DNA of 6,927 nucleotides. Source: Bacteroidota bacterium. GTDB taxonomy: Bacteria > Bacteroidota > Bacteroidia > Bacteroidales > JADFUO01. The stretch is from contig JADFUO010000256.1 of assembly GCA_015222115.1 (NCBI GenBank), positions 1 to 6,927 on the forward strand, given 5' to 3'. The notes under the pieces were generated by a model. It was not told the origin of the DNA and did not search any database. It saw only the letters and a list, made by a program, of their open reading frames with translations. Made by a program: the position numbers and the translations under genes. This document shows positions 1 through 6,222 of the stretch, piece after piece. Within the stretch, counting starts at the first letter, position 1, and each line of letters starts with the position of its first letter.

Positions 1-166
1 GTGTTAAGCAATCCTTGAGCGAGCTTAATGGTAAATTTTAAAAACATGTAAAAAAATAATTAAAAGATTCTGAGATTTATTTCTGTAAAAAAAAGTAAGC
101 GGCTAGGATTGCGTGGTTTTATTGCTGCTTAGAGATTCTTATGGGAATTCTATGAAGTCTTGAACT

Positions 167-198
167 CCCGCCCGTGCCGAAAGGCACGTTCGGACGGG
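167..198. repeat. REP-like GC-rich palindrome, copy 1
   Basis: Bases 167-198 fold into a hairpin. CGTGCC (173-178) pairs with GGCACG (183-188) around a GAAA tetraloop. The outer arm CCCGCC (167-172) pairs with GGACGGG (192-198), leaving A194 and TTC 189-191 unpaired. Its ends, CCCGCC on the left and TTCGGACGGG on the right, match the ends of the palindrome at 2209-2245 (CCCGCC and TTCGGGCAGG), while the middle differs. The element is far more GC-rich than its surroundings. Two related copies in 7 kb suggest a dispersed palindromic repeat family; that is inference from these two copies. Confidence 0.6.
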
Positions 199-202
199 TT
201 TG

Positions 203-228
203 GTTCTTTTGGTTCAAGCCAAAAGAAC
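203..228. repeat. Perfect 10-bp inverted repeat (hairpin)
   Basis: GTTCTTTTGG (203-212) is exactly complementary to CCAAAAGAAC (219-228), with a six-base loop TTCAAG. It starts four bases after the REP-like palindrome and may belong to the same composite repeat. It has no T-tract on the plus strand, and on the minus strand it runs into ordinary sequence, so it is not a convincing intrinsic terminator. Function unknown. Confidence 0.55.
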
Positions 229-420
229 AACTAAAAAATCCTTTATAAATATTTGTTCAGCTCTTTCATAATAAGATGTATGCCCGTACCATACCTTAAA
301 ATCTTACTTTACCTGATTGATCCATTCAACAGGTACTAATGAAAGTCCTGTACATAGTAAATAAATTTTTACCAAAATTACTCAAGAAGGTAAGTAAATC
401 AAAATTAAAACAGAGAAAAC

Positions 421-451
421 TTGGTTAAATAAAAAAAATTCATTAATTTTA
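421..451 (+). promoter_or_regulatory. Possible promoter of the beta-helix gene
   Basis: TTGG at 421-424 and TAATTTTA at 444-451 are separated by 19 bases, the spacing used by Bacteroidota primary-sigma promoters (consensus TTTG, then TAnnTTTG). The -7 box misses its final G and the -33 box is only partial. Initiation would fall about 25 bases before the ATG at 482. In such A+T-rich DNA this could be chance. Confidence 0.3.
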
Positions 452-481
452 GGAACTATATATTTTTTAAAACCAAATCTC

Positions 482-2029
482 ATGAAACGATTTATTATTA
501 TTATAGTCATTCTGCTTTTTTTCATTACAGAGACTTTCTCTCAAAAATATCTGACAGTTTTTAACGGTAATGACAACGGTCTTGGTTCCCTCAGATATTG
601 TATTGAACTTGCTTCGCCAGGCGATACTATTATTTTTGATCAGAATGTAACGGAAGTTATACTAACCTCCGGAGAACTGTTCATAGATAAATCCATAACC
701 ATTAAATCGGAAAATGAACGTGTAACCATATCACGCAGTCAGTTAATCAAGAATCTTTTCAGGATTTTTAAAATAGAAAATATTTTAGATGAAATTTATG
801 TTACATTATCCAATTTGGAGATATCCTGTGGGGAGGCAACATATGATGAAATCTATAAAGGACATGGAGGTGGGATATATATAAATACACCGAATGGAAC
901 AATTATCATAGAAGGTTGTCATATTATGAATAATCATGCTGCAATAGCTCCCTATTCTGGCTATAATGGTGGCTCAGGAGGAGGTATCTATATTAACAAA
1001 AAAAATGATACTCTCCAGATGGGAAATTGTCTTATTAAAGATTGTATTATCCAAAACAATAAAACAGGTGACGGGGGAGATGCATTTTATTATGCAGGAG
1101 ATGGCGGTAATGGAGGTGGTATCTATATAGGCGATTTAATGCCTGTAACTATTGAAAATACAATTATACAAAATAATTCAACTGGAGAAGGAGGATCTAG
1201 TTGGATAGAATTTCATGGTTGTACTGGTTCTGGTAGTGGAATACTCTCAAGAGGTATAATATTAAATTTATTAAATTGCCTTGTAACTCATAATACAATA
1301 GGTGATTATTGGGATTGTTTCCCGGCATGGGGAGGTGGTATCGTTGGATATTCAAACATTATTAATTCGACAATCTGTTATAACTGTCAGGATAGCTATC
1401 AATCAGATTTGCCACTTTATGGAGGAGGAGTTTGTGCATGTTTTTCGAGCGCAGGTGATACAACAACAATAAGAAATTCAATTATATCAAACAATTATGC
1501 TTTTTTTGGGCCGGATATTGCTGGTTGTGCCTATGTTTCATATAGTCTTGTAAAAGATTCCAGTTATTGTATGATTTTTGGTGACCAGAATTTATATAAC
1601 ACAGACCCTTCTTTAATAGATTCGGTAAATGATTTTCAGTTGAATTTCAACAGTCCCTGCATCAACGCTGGAGATCCTGATACCAGCGGTTTAACTGCAG
1701 ATGATTTGAACGGGGATCCAAGAATCGTTAACGACCGTGTAGACATGGGTGCTTATGAATATCAGTTCCCATTATATATTGCTCCGATATACGAAAAGGG
1801 AGATATCTCAATTTATCCAAATCCAAACAGAGGTATTCTATATATTTTTGGGGACTTGAGCAAACTCAAAGAAATCCATATTATTGATACAAAAGGAAAC
1901 ATACTTGTTGAGTTTCAGAAAAACATTCCTTCAATGCTTAACTTACAAAATATTCCATCAGGATTCTATGTTATTCATATTCTAACTGATACGAAAACGA
2001 TTGTTAAGAAACTGATTATTATTAAATAA
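482..2029 (+). CDS. Secreted right-handed beta-helix protein with T9SS sorting domain
   Basis: This is a 515-residue exported protein. Residues 1-20 are a signal peptide (MKR, a long Ile/Leu/Phe core, likely cleavage after S20). Residues 23-75 carry the opening seen in choice-of-anchor Q beta-helix proteins (NGLGSLRYCIELASPGDTI, then LTSGELFIDKSITI). Residues 110-350 are a parallel beta-helix: glycine turns (GGGIYI at 129, 166 and 211; GGGI at 285; GGGV at 314) alternate with strands ending in Asn (HIMNN 147-151, IIQNN 189-193 and 228-232, IISNN 334-338). Residues 375-427 form the closing block (NTDPSLID, SPCINAGDPD, DLNGDPRI, VDMGAYEY). Residues 442-515 are a type A T9SS C-terminal domain (YPNPNRG, IPSGFYVI, basic end). 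It is likely exported by Sec, moved across the outer membrane by T9SS and attached or released there. There are 15 cysteines, many for such a protein. No polysaccharide-lyase catalytic site was recognised, so substrate and role are unknown. It appears monocistronic. Confidence 0.85.
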   Translation: MKRFIIIIVILLFFITETFSQKYLTVFNGNDNGLGSLRYCIELASPGDTIIFDQNVTEVILTSGELFIDKSITIKSENERVTISRSQLIKNLFRIFKIENILDEIYVTLSNLEISCGEATYDEIYKGHGGGIYINTPNGTIIIEGCHIMNNHAAIAPYSGYNGGSGGGIYINKKNDTLQMGNCLIKDCIIQNNKTGDGGDAFYYAGDGGNGGGIYIGDLMPVTIENTIIQNNSTGEGGSSWIEFHGCTGSGSGILSRGIILNLLNCLVTHNTIGDYWDCFPAWGGGIVGYSNIINSTICYNCQDSYQSDLPLYGGGVCACFSSAGDTTTIRNSIISNNYAFFGPDIAGCAYVSYSLVKDSSYCMIFGDQNLYNTDPSLIDSVNDFQLNFNSPCINAGDPDTSGLTADDLNGDPRIVNDRVDMGAYEYQFPLYIAPIYEKGDISIYPNPNRGILYIFGDLSKLKEIHIIDTKGNILVEFQKNIPSMLNLQNIPSGFYVIHILTDTKTIVKKLIIIK

Positions 2030-2147
2030 ATATTCTGTTTTTTACTCGTATTTTTTCATATAATCCTATAAAGAAGAAAATAACAGCTTACACCGGGCGA
2101 AGACGAGGTGTGGCTTTATGCTATTTTGTTTCGAAAAAAACAAACAA
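2030..2147. other. Intergenic spacer after the beta-helix gene
   Basis: There is no coding signal here. A weak interrupted stem can be drawn from AGC/ACACC (2085-2094) with GGTGT/GCT (2107-2115), but it has no T-tract directly after it. No clean intrinsic terminator for the beta-helix gene was seen; the hairpin at 2148-2178 may serve both strands. Confidence 0.4.
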
Positions 2148-2178
2148 AAAACCCGAAACCGTATGGAATCGGGGTTTT
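2148..2178 (-). terminator. Intrinsic terminator downstream of the tRNA-Phe remnant
   Basis: AAAACCCGA (2148-2156) pairs with TCGGGGTTTT (2169-2178), with one bulged G, and an inner CC/GG pair. On the minus strand the stem is followed at once by TTTTTTGTTTG, a strong T-tract. On the plus strand it is followed by the weaker GATTTTT, so it may also end the beta-helix transcript. It sits about 12 bases beyond the 3' end of the tRNA-Phe remnant. It is therefore probably the original terminator of a tRNA-Phe gene, or now the terminator of the GIY-YIG transcript. Confidence 0.65.
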
Positions 2179-2190
2179 GATTTTTAATAA

Positions 2191-2271
2191 GTGGTACCAC
2201 CTGGAATTCCCGCCTGACTGAATGACATCAGTCATTCGGGCAGGGAACCAGGGACACATGGATTTTCAGTC
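2191..2271 (-). pseudogene. tRNA-Phe 3' remnant split by a palindrome
   Basis: On the minus strand this segment repeats the 3' part of the intact tRNA-Phe at 2561-2633, from the anticodon stem (GACTGAAAATCC) through the variable region, T arm, acceptor 3' strand and discriminator, plus one further base. Bases 2191-2208 and 2245-2271 match 2560-2577 and 2578-2604 with one difference in 45 (T at 2259 against C at 2592), which breaks an anticodon-stem pair. The D arm, the 5' acceptor strand and the 5' part of the anticodon stem are absent, replaced by the end of the GIY-YIG gene. A 36-bp palindrome interrupts the T loop. It cannot be a functional tRNA. It is best read as a direct-repeat end (att-like or recombination scar) of the GIY-YIG segment. 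Confidence 0.85.
2209..2244. repeat. REP-like palindrome, copy 2, inserted in the tRNA T loop
   Basis: This is an extra 36-base block when the remnant is aligned with the intact tRNA-Phe. It begins CCCGCCTG, ends TTCGGGCAGG and folds as a 14-pair stem (2213-2226 with 2231-2244), loop ATCA, with one A-G mismatch and one G-T wobble. In tRNA terms it lies between C56 and A57 of the T loop. Its ends resemble the palindrome at 167-198. The exact breakpoint can shift by one base because a G is shared at the right edge. No target-site duplication is evident. Confidence 0.75.
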
Positions 2272-2523
2272 ATTTAAAGAAAAAATATTTTTCAAAAATC
2301 TTCTTCCGGCTGCAGATTTAAGGTATTTTTCTCTACCTCTGGCAGATTTTCTACTATTAGCAGTTTCAGAATAAATTATTTTCCATGGTTTAAAAGCGTT
2401 AGTAAATTTAGATTTTCCGGCATTATGCTCTTTTAATCTTCTATTAATATCTATAGTCATACCTACATAACGTTTATTAGAAGATAAACTTTCGAGAACA
2501 TATATGTAGAATAATTCAGGCAT
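2266..2523 (-). CDS. Small GIY-YIG nuclease-family protein
   Basis: This 85-residue protein is essentially one GIY-YIG domain of the small, stand-alone YhbQ/UPF0213-like type. Visible motifs are the first strand YIYVL (6-10), KRYVGMT (17-23, the YIG half), NRRLKEHN (27-34, with the conserved Arg and His) and GREKYLKS (64-71, with the metal-binding Glu at 65). The basic end GRRFLKNIF is usual for the family. All expected catalytic positions appear present. The ATG at 2523 is chosen because the family starts within a few residues of the first strand; a longer reading from 2592 would translate the tRNA and its terminator. Translation ends at TGA 2268-2266, inside the tRNA-Phe remnant. It lies directly downstream of the tRNA-Phe terminator with no room for its own promoter. 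Its biological target is unknown; a role at the tRNA locus is a guess from position. Confidence 0.85.
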   Translation of the reverse strand: MPELFYIYVLESLSSNKRYVGMTIDINRRLKEHNAGKSKFTNAFKPWKIIYSETANSRKSARGREKYLKSAAGRRFLKNIFSLND

Positions 2524-2527
2524 ATAG

Positions 2528-2554
2528 AAAAAAACCACTCTTGGTGAGTGGTTT
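2528..2554 (-). terminator. Intrinsic terminator of tRNA-Phe
   Basis: AAACCACTC (2532-2540) and GAGTGGTTT (2546-2554) form a perfect 9-bp stem with a 5-base loop. On the minus strand it is followed by seven Ts (2534-2528, the first three being stem bases). It starts six bases beyond the tRNA 3' end. The T-tract ends only four bases before the ATG of the GIY-YIG gene, so it should limit that gene's expression to read-through transcripts. Confidence 0.8.
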
Positions 2555-2560
2555 AAGTTG

Positions 2561-2633
<73 letters not shown>

Positions 2634-2649
2634 GGAAATTTTGAACCCG

Positions 2650-2657
2650 CAAAATTA
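2650..2657 (-). promoter_or_regulatory. -7 box of the tRNA-Phe promoter
   Basis: The minus strand reads TAATTTTG, an exact match to the Bacteroidota -7 consensus TAnnTTTG. It ends 17 bases before the first base of the tRNA, which suits a short 5' leader. The -33 element is not clear; only T-rich sequence lies at the expected distance. Confidence 0.55.
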
Positions 2658-2692
2658 CAAAACTTTTTTCAAATAAAACACTTTATTTTTAA

Positions 2693-2700
2693 TAAATTTG
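2693..2700 (+). promoter_or_regulatory. Possible -7 box of the coaX operon promoter
   Basis: TAAATTTG at 2693-2700 matches TAnnTTTG. Initiation would fall near 2706, leaving a leader of about 20 bases before the ATG at 2725. No good TTTG is seen 19-21 bases upstream. This would drive coaX and probably the three genes that follow it. Confidence 0.4.
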
Positions 2701-2724
2701 CAAAACAATATTTACACTTGCAGG

Positions 2725-3450
2725 ATGAAGCTAATTATTGATTTCGGAAATACATTAAAAAAGATTGCAATATTCAGCAAAGACGAAATTGTTGAATTAC
2801 AAGTATATGAGCAATTTTCAACAGAACAATTATCAGAAATTACAAATTCATATAAAAGTATACAGTCTGCAATAATATCTTCGGTTATTGATTATCCGTT
2901 ATCTTTAAAAAAATATTTAAATAATAATTTTAAATTTATTGAACTTACCGAAAATACACCTGTTCCGGTTATTAACAAATACAAAACTCCTGAAACACTT
3001 GGCAAGGACAGGTTAGCTGCAGTAGTTGCTGCGAATCACATGTATCCGGAGGAAAATTTATTGGTTATTGATGCAGGAACTTGTATTACTTATGATTTTA
3101 TCAACTCAAAAAAAGAATATCTTGGAGGTGGCATATCACCGGGAATTTCAATGAGATTTCAGTCGTTGCATAATTTTACAGATAAGCTTCCGTTACTAAA
3201 AATGAAATATTATGACACCTTAATTGGTTGTACTACCGAAGATTCAATTTATTCAGGTGTGATAATCGGGGTTATTGCTGAAATTGAAGGAATTATTGAA
3301 CAATACAAAAAAAAACATTCTTCATTAAAAATTATTTTTGGTGGAGGTGATATAAAATATTTTGATAAAAGACTAAAAAATAACATCTTTGCACTTCCAA
3401 ATATTGTTTTATTGGGCTTGAATGTAATATTGGAATTTAATAATAAATAA
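2725..3450 (+). CDS. coaX: Type III pantothenate kinase
   Basis: CoaX phosphorylates pantothenate to 4'-phosphopantothenate with ATP, the first committed step of coenzyme A synthesis, in the cytoplasm. The 241-residue product has the family's ASKHA-fold signatures: DFGNT at 6-10 (phosphate loop), YKTPETLGKDRLA at 86-98 (pantothenate-binding GxDR), DAGTCITYDF at 116-125 with the catalytic Asp, GGGISPGISMRF at 134-145 and GGD at 207-209. The length is normal for the family. The ATG at 2725 is chosen because it places DFGNT at residue 6, as is usual; an in-frame TTG at 2698 would add nine unconserved residues and overlaps the likely -7 box. It is divergent from tRNA-Phe and only three bases from the next gene, so it probably leads an operon. 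Type III enzymes are known to escape feedback inhibition by CoA. Confidence 0.95.
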   Translation: MKLIIDFGNTLKKIAIFSKDEIVELQVYEQFSTEQLSEITNSYKSIQSAIISSVIDYPLSLKKYLNNNFKFIELTENTPVPVINKYKTPETLGKDRLAAVVAANHMYPEENLLVIDAGTCITYDFINSKKEYLGGGISPGISMRFQSLHNFTDKLPLLKMKYYDTLIGCTTEDSIYSGVIIGVIAEIEGIIEQYKKKHSSLKIIFGGGDIKYFDKRLKNNIFALPNIVLLGLNVILEFNNK

Positions 3451-3453
3451 CTA

Positions 3454-4785
3454 ATGCAATTGATTATCCGGACAATTAAGAAATATAATTTATTTAACAA
3501 TCAGGGAATAATTTTCAGGATTTTTTTAACATTGATATTATTTTTTAGTTTTATCTGTTTATCAGCTCAAACAAGGATAAACTCCCCTTATTCAATTTAC
3601 GGTATCGGTCATATTCCAAGCAGAAGCAATAATGTCAGGAGCATGTCAATGGGCGGAATTGCATATGCATTAAGTAGTCCGGGTTTTATTAATGTAGCTA
3701 ACCCTGCTTCTTACACAGCATTTGATTCAATTTCATTTGTTTTTGACGGAGGTATTTTTGGTGCTTTAGTTACGTTAAAATCAGTTAATCTGAGTCAAAA
3801 AACAAATTATGCATCAATAAATTATTTAACTTTCGGTTTTCCTGTTACAAAGTGGTGGAGAAGCAGTTTCGGCTTACTTCCTTTCAGTGATGTTGGATAT
3901 AATATCTCTAATGAAGTAGTGATTGATGATGTTGGTTTGGTAAGATATCTGACTCAGGGGTTGGGCGGGTTGAACCAGGTTTACTGGGGTAATGCAATTA
4001 AAATTAATGACAATCTTTCTTTTGGAGTAAATGCTGCTTATTTGTTTGGAACTATTGATAAACAACTTTCAACTACATTTCCCGATTCAGTTGAAATGAT
4101 TAATACACGCATTTATAATTCAATAACTGCAGATGATTTTTATTTTACATACGGGCTTCAATATCGTAAAGAAATAAAAAACAGATTGATTTTGGGAGCT
4201 GGTGTTGTTTTTAGCAATTCTACAAAAATCAAAGCTCAAAAAAAACACCTTGTAACATCCTATTTCGGAAGTAGCCTTGCTAATATTGCATTTTTCAGAG
4301 ATACTATTGAGTATAATCCCTCAATTAGAGGAGATATTATATTACCTGGTTATATTGGTTTAGGATTAGTTTTACAAAAAACCGATAAATGGCTAATTGG
4401 CGCTGATTATACCTGGCAAAACTGGAAAAAATATTCTGCATTTGACTCTGAGGATTCATTAAAAAACAGCATGAATATTTCAGTAGGAGGTCAATTCACA
4501 CCGAATAGATACAGTATATTATCATACTGGGAAAGAGTGAATTATAGGATCGGATTCAGATATTACAGTTCTTATTTAGAACTACAAAACAAACAAATAA
4601 ATGGTTTTGGCATAAGTTTTGGATTAGGTTTTCCATTAAGAAAGTCAAGATCAACAATAAACATCGGTTTTGAAATTGGACAATTTGGAACAACTGATAA
4701 TAAATTATTACAAGAAAATATTATTAAATTTACTCTCGGAATTTCAATTTATGAAAGATGGTTTGTTAAAAGTAAATACAAATAA
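3454..4785 (+). CDS. Bacteroidota outer-membrane beta-barrel protein
   Basis: This 443-residue protein has an N-terminal export signal: a basic stretch (residues 6-10), a hydrophobic core at 19-35, and likely cleavage after A38 (LSA|QT). The n-region of about 20 residues is long, but no other ATG lies nearby, and the start three bases after coaX fits translational coupling. The mature protein opens with NSPYSIYGIG (43-52), SMSMGGIAYAL (63-73) and NVANPASY (80-87), a pattern shared by FadL-like and related Bacteroidota barrel proteins. Alternating aromatic/hydrophobic strands separated by polar turns run to the end (for example LGAGVVFSNS, YIGLGLVL, LIGADYTW, FGISFGLGF, FTLGISIYERWF). I read it as an outer-membrane barrel, possibly a transport channel for hydrophobic compounds, or an envelope assembly factor. 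The exact function is not known to me. Its position between coaX and a TPR-lptC pair points to envelope work. Confidence 0.75.
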   Translation: MQLIIRTIKKYNLFNNQGIIFRIFLTLILFFSFICLSAQTRINSPYSIYGIGHIPSRSNNVRSMSMGGIAYALSSPGFINVANPASYTAFDSISFVFDGGIFGALVTLKSVNLSQKTNYASINYLTFGFPVTKWWRSSFGLLPFSDVGYNISNEVVIDDVGLVRYLTQGLGGLNQVYWGNAIKINDNLSFGVNAAYLFGTIDKQLSTTFPDSVEMINTRIYNSITADDFYFTYGLQYRKEIKNRLILGAGVVFSNSTKIKAQKKHLVTSYFGSSLANIAFFRDTIEYNPSIRGDIILPGYIGLGLVLQKTDKWLIGADYTWQNWKKYSAFDSEDSLKNSMNISVGGQFTPNRYSILSYWERVNYRIGFRYYSSYLELQNKQINGFGISFGLGFPLRKSRSTINIGFEIGQFGTTDNKLLQENIIKFTLGISIYERWFVKSKYK

Positions 4786-4810
4786 TTGAAAACAATAAAA
4801 ATTATATGCT

Positions 4811-6205
4811 ATGAAAACAAGTTACTTATCTGTTATTTTTTTAAGTATTACTTTGAGTTTTATTACAATTACAGGACAAGCATCGCTTGATAAATTAGAT
4901 GAAATAAAATTAACTCAAATTACTGGAGATGAACAGGATGGAAAATACGGAAAAGACAGTGCTGCCTGTGTTATGAATATATCTTTGTATTTGGAATTTT
5001 ATAAACAATGGAAAAACAGTAAATATACAAATGATGCTATTAAAGATGTAATCGCACCTTGGCGCTGGGTGTTTTTAAATTGTCCGAAGGGTACTCAAAA
5101 CACTTATGTTCATGGTGTTAAAATTGTTAATTATATGATTCAGAATGAGAAAGATGAAGCCATTAAAGATAAACTTATTGATACTTTAATGATGGTATAT
5201 GATCAACGAATAAAATATTTTAATAAAGAAGGTTATATTTTAGGAAGAAAGGGTATGGATTTGATAAGGTTAAGAACAAAAGATTATGAAGAAGCATACA
5301 ATATTTTTAAAAGATCTGTTGAGTTGGAAGGTAATAAATCTACAGGTCCCACATTGGTTTATTATTTCAGGACAACAATAAAAATGGCAAAAACCGATAA
5401 ATTAGATAAATCAGATATTGTTGATACTTATGATCAAATAAGTGAAATTATTGATTACAATATAAAAGCAAATAAAGACAATGCAAAAAAATTGACAAAA
5501 TGGGAAATTGTAAAAGGAAATATTGAAAAAGAATTTGAACCGTATGCAACCTGTGAAGATCTGATAGCTATTTACACAAAAAAATTTGAACTAAATCCTG
5601 ATGATATCGATCTTTTAAAGAAAATTACAAAAATTCTTGATAAAAAGAAATGTAATGAGGAACAATTGTTTTTTGATGCCTCTATTAAGTTGTACGAGCT
5701 TGAACCATCTCCTGCATCAGCATTTCTTATCGGTAAAATGTTTATGAAAAAAGAAAATTATTCTGATGCTGTAAATTATTTAAAACAAGCAATCGAAATT
5801 GAAGATGAAGATGATCTTGCTGATAGTTATTTCTATTTAGCAATGTGTTATCAAAATCTTAAAAATTATCCTCTGTCTCGTAAGTATGCATTAAAATCAT
5901 TGGATGTTAAACCTGATAACGGAAATCCTTATATTTTGATTGGAGACCTATATGGATCAAGTGGAAAAGAATGTGGGGATAATGATTTAACAAAAAAAGT
6001 AGCTTACTGGGCAGCAGTTGATAAATATATTAAAGCCAAAAGAGTTGACCCTTCAGTTGCAGAAATTGCAAATAGTAGAATAAGATCATACGCAATACAT
6101 TTTCCATCGCTTGAAACAATTTTCTTTTATGATTTACAAGAAGGTGAATCTTATACGGTTGAGTGCTGGATTAACGAAGTAACAACAGTAAGGGCAGCTA
6201 AATAA
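4811..6205 (+). CDS. Periplasmic TPR protein of the coaX-lptC cluster
   Basis: This is a 464-residue exported protein. Residues 1-24 are a signal peptide with likely cleavage near TGQA|S. Residues 80-155 hold blocks that I recall as conserved in the Bacteroidota relatives: APWRWVFLNCPKGTQNTYVHG (82-102), DTLMMVYDQRIKYF (124-137) and GYILGRKGMDLIRLR (141-155). TPR-like helix pairs follow: a divergent one at 157-175 (DYEEAYNIFKRSVELEG) and three clearer ones at about 302-335, 336-369 and 371-413 (ENYSDAVNYLKQAIEIE, KNYPLSRKYALKSLDVKPD). A distinctive tail, GESYTVECWINEVTTVR (444-460), closes the protein. TPRs bind partner proteins, so it may scaffold an envelope complex with the flanking barrel protein or LptC; that is inference. 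It starts 25 bases after the barrel gene and ends 17 before lptC. Function is otherwise unknown. Confidence 0.8.
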   Translation: MKTSYLSVIFLSITLSFITITGQASLDKLDEIKLTQITGDEQDGKYGKDSAACVMNISLYLEFYKQWKNSKYTNDAIKDVIAPWRWVFLNCPKGTQNTYVHGVKIVNYMIQNEKDEAIKDKLIDTLMMVYDQRIKYFNKEGYILGRKGMDLIRLRTKDYEEAYNIFKRSVELEGNKSTGPTLVYYFRTTIKMAKTDKLDKSDIVDTYDQISEIIDYNIKANKDNAKKLTKWEIVKGNIEKEFEPYATCEDLIAIYTKKFELNPDDIDLLKKITKILDKKKCNEEQLFFDASIKLYELEPSPASAFLIGKMFMKKENYSDAVNYLKQAIEIEDEDDLADSYFYLAMCYQNLKNYPLSRKYALKSLDVKPDNGNPYILIGDLYGSSGKECGDNDLTKKVAYWAAVDKYIKAKRVDPSVAEIANSRIRSYAIHFPSLETIFFYDLQEGESYTVECWINEVTTVRAAK

Positions 6206-6222
6206 TATAAAGATCAAATAAT

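Larger units (their letters stand above)
1..481. other. Non-coding stretch upstream of the beta-helix gene
   Basis: I see no credible coding region on either strand here; the sequence is A+T-rich and stops are frequent in all frames. It contains the GC-rich palindrome at 167-198, the perfect hairpin at 203-228 and a possible promoter at 421-451, each listed separately. A short inverted repeat, TTAAGC at 4-9 and GCTTAA at 23-28, lies at the extreme left edge but is too short to interpret. No tRNA, riboswitch or other known RNA was recognised in the rest. Confidence 0.6.

Noticed and set aside
4..28. Short inverted repeat TTAAGC/GCTTAA at the left edge
   Set aside because: Six base pairs with a 13-base loop and no T-tract is within chance for A+T-rich DNA.
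2112..2265. Open frame continuing on the minus strand beyond the nuclease TGA, starting ATG TGT CCC
   Set aside because: It translates the tRNA remnant, the palindrome and a terminator. The openness is most likely chance, and no protein feature is present.
2191..2271. A second functional tRNA-Phe
   Set aside because: The whole 5' half is missing and the T loop is interrupted by 36 bases, so no cloverleaf can form.
2698..2724. TTG start giving CoaX nine extra residues
   Set aside because: It overlaps the likely -7 box and adds unconserved residues before the DFGNT motif; the ATG at 2725 gives the normal family start.
3249..3500. Minus-strand open frame of 83 residues
   Set aside because: It is antisense to the end of coaX and the start of the barrel gene, has no recognisable motif and appears to be a shadow of the coding strand.
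3874..4065. Minus-strand open frame of 63 residues
   Set aside because: It lies wholly within the barrel gene on the opposite strand, with no motif or start context.
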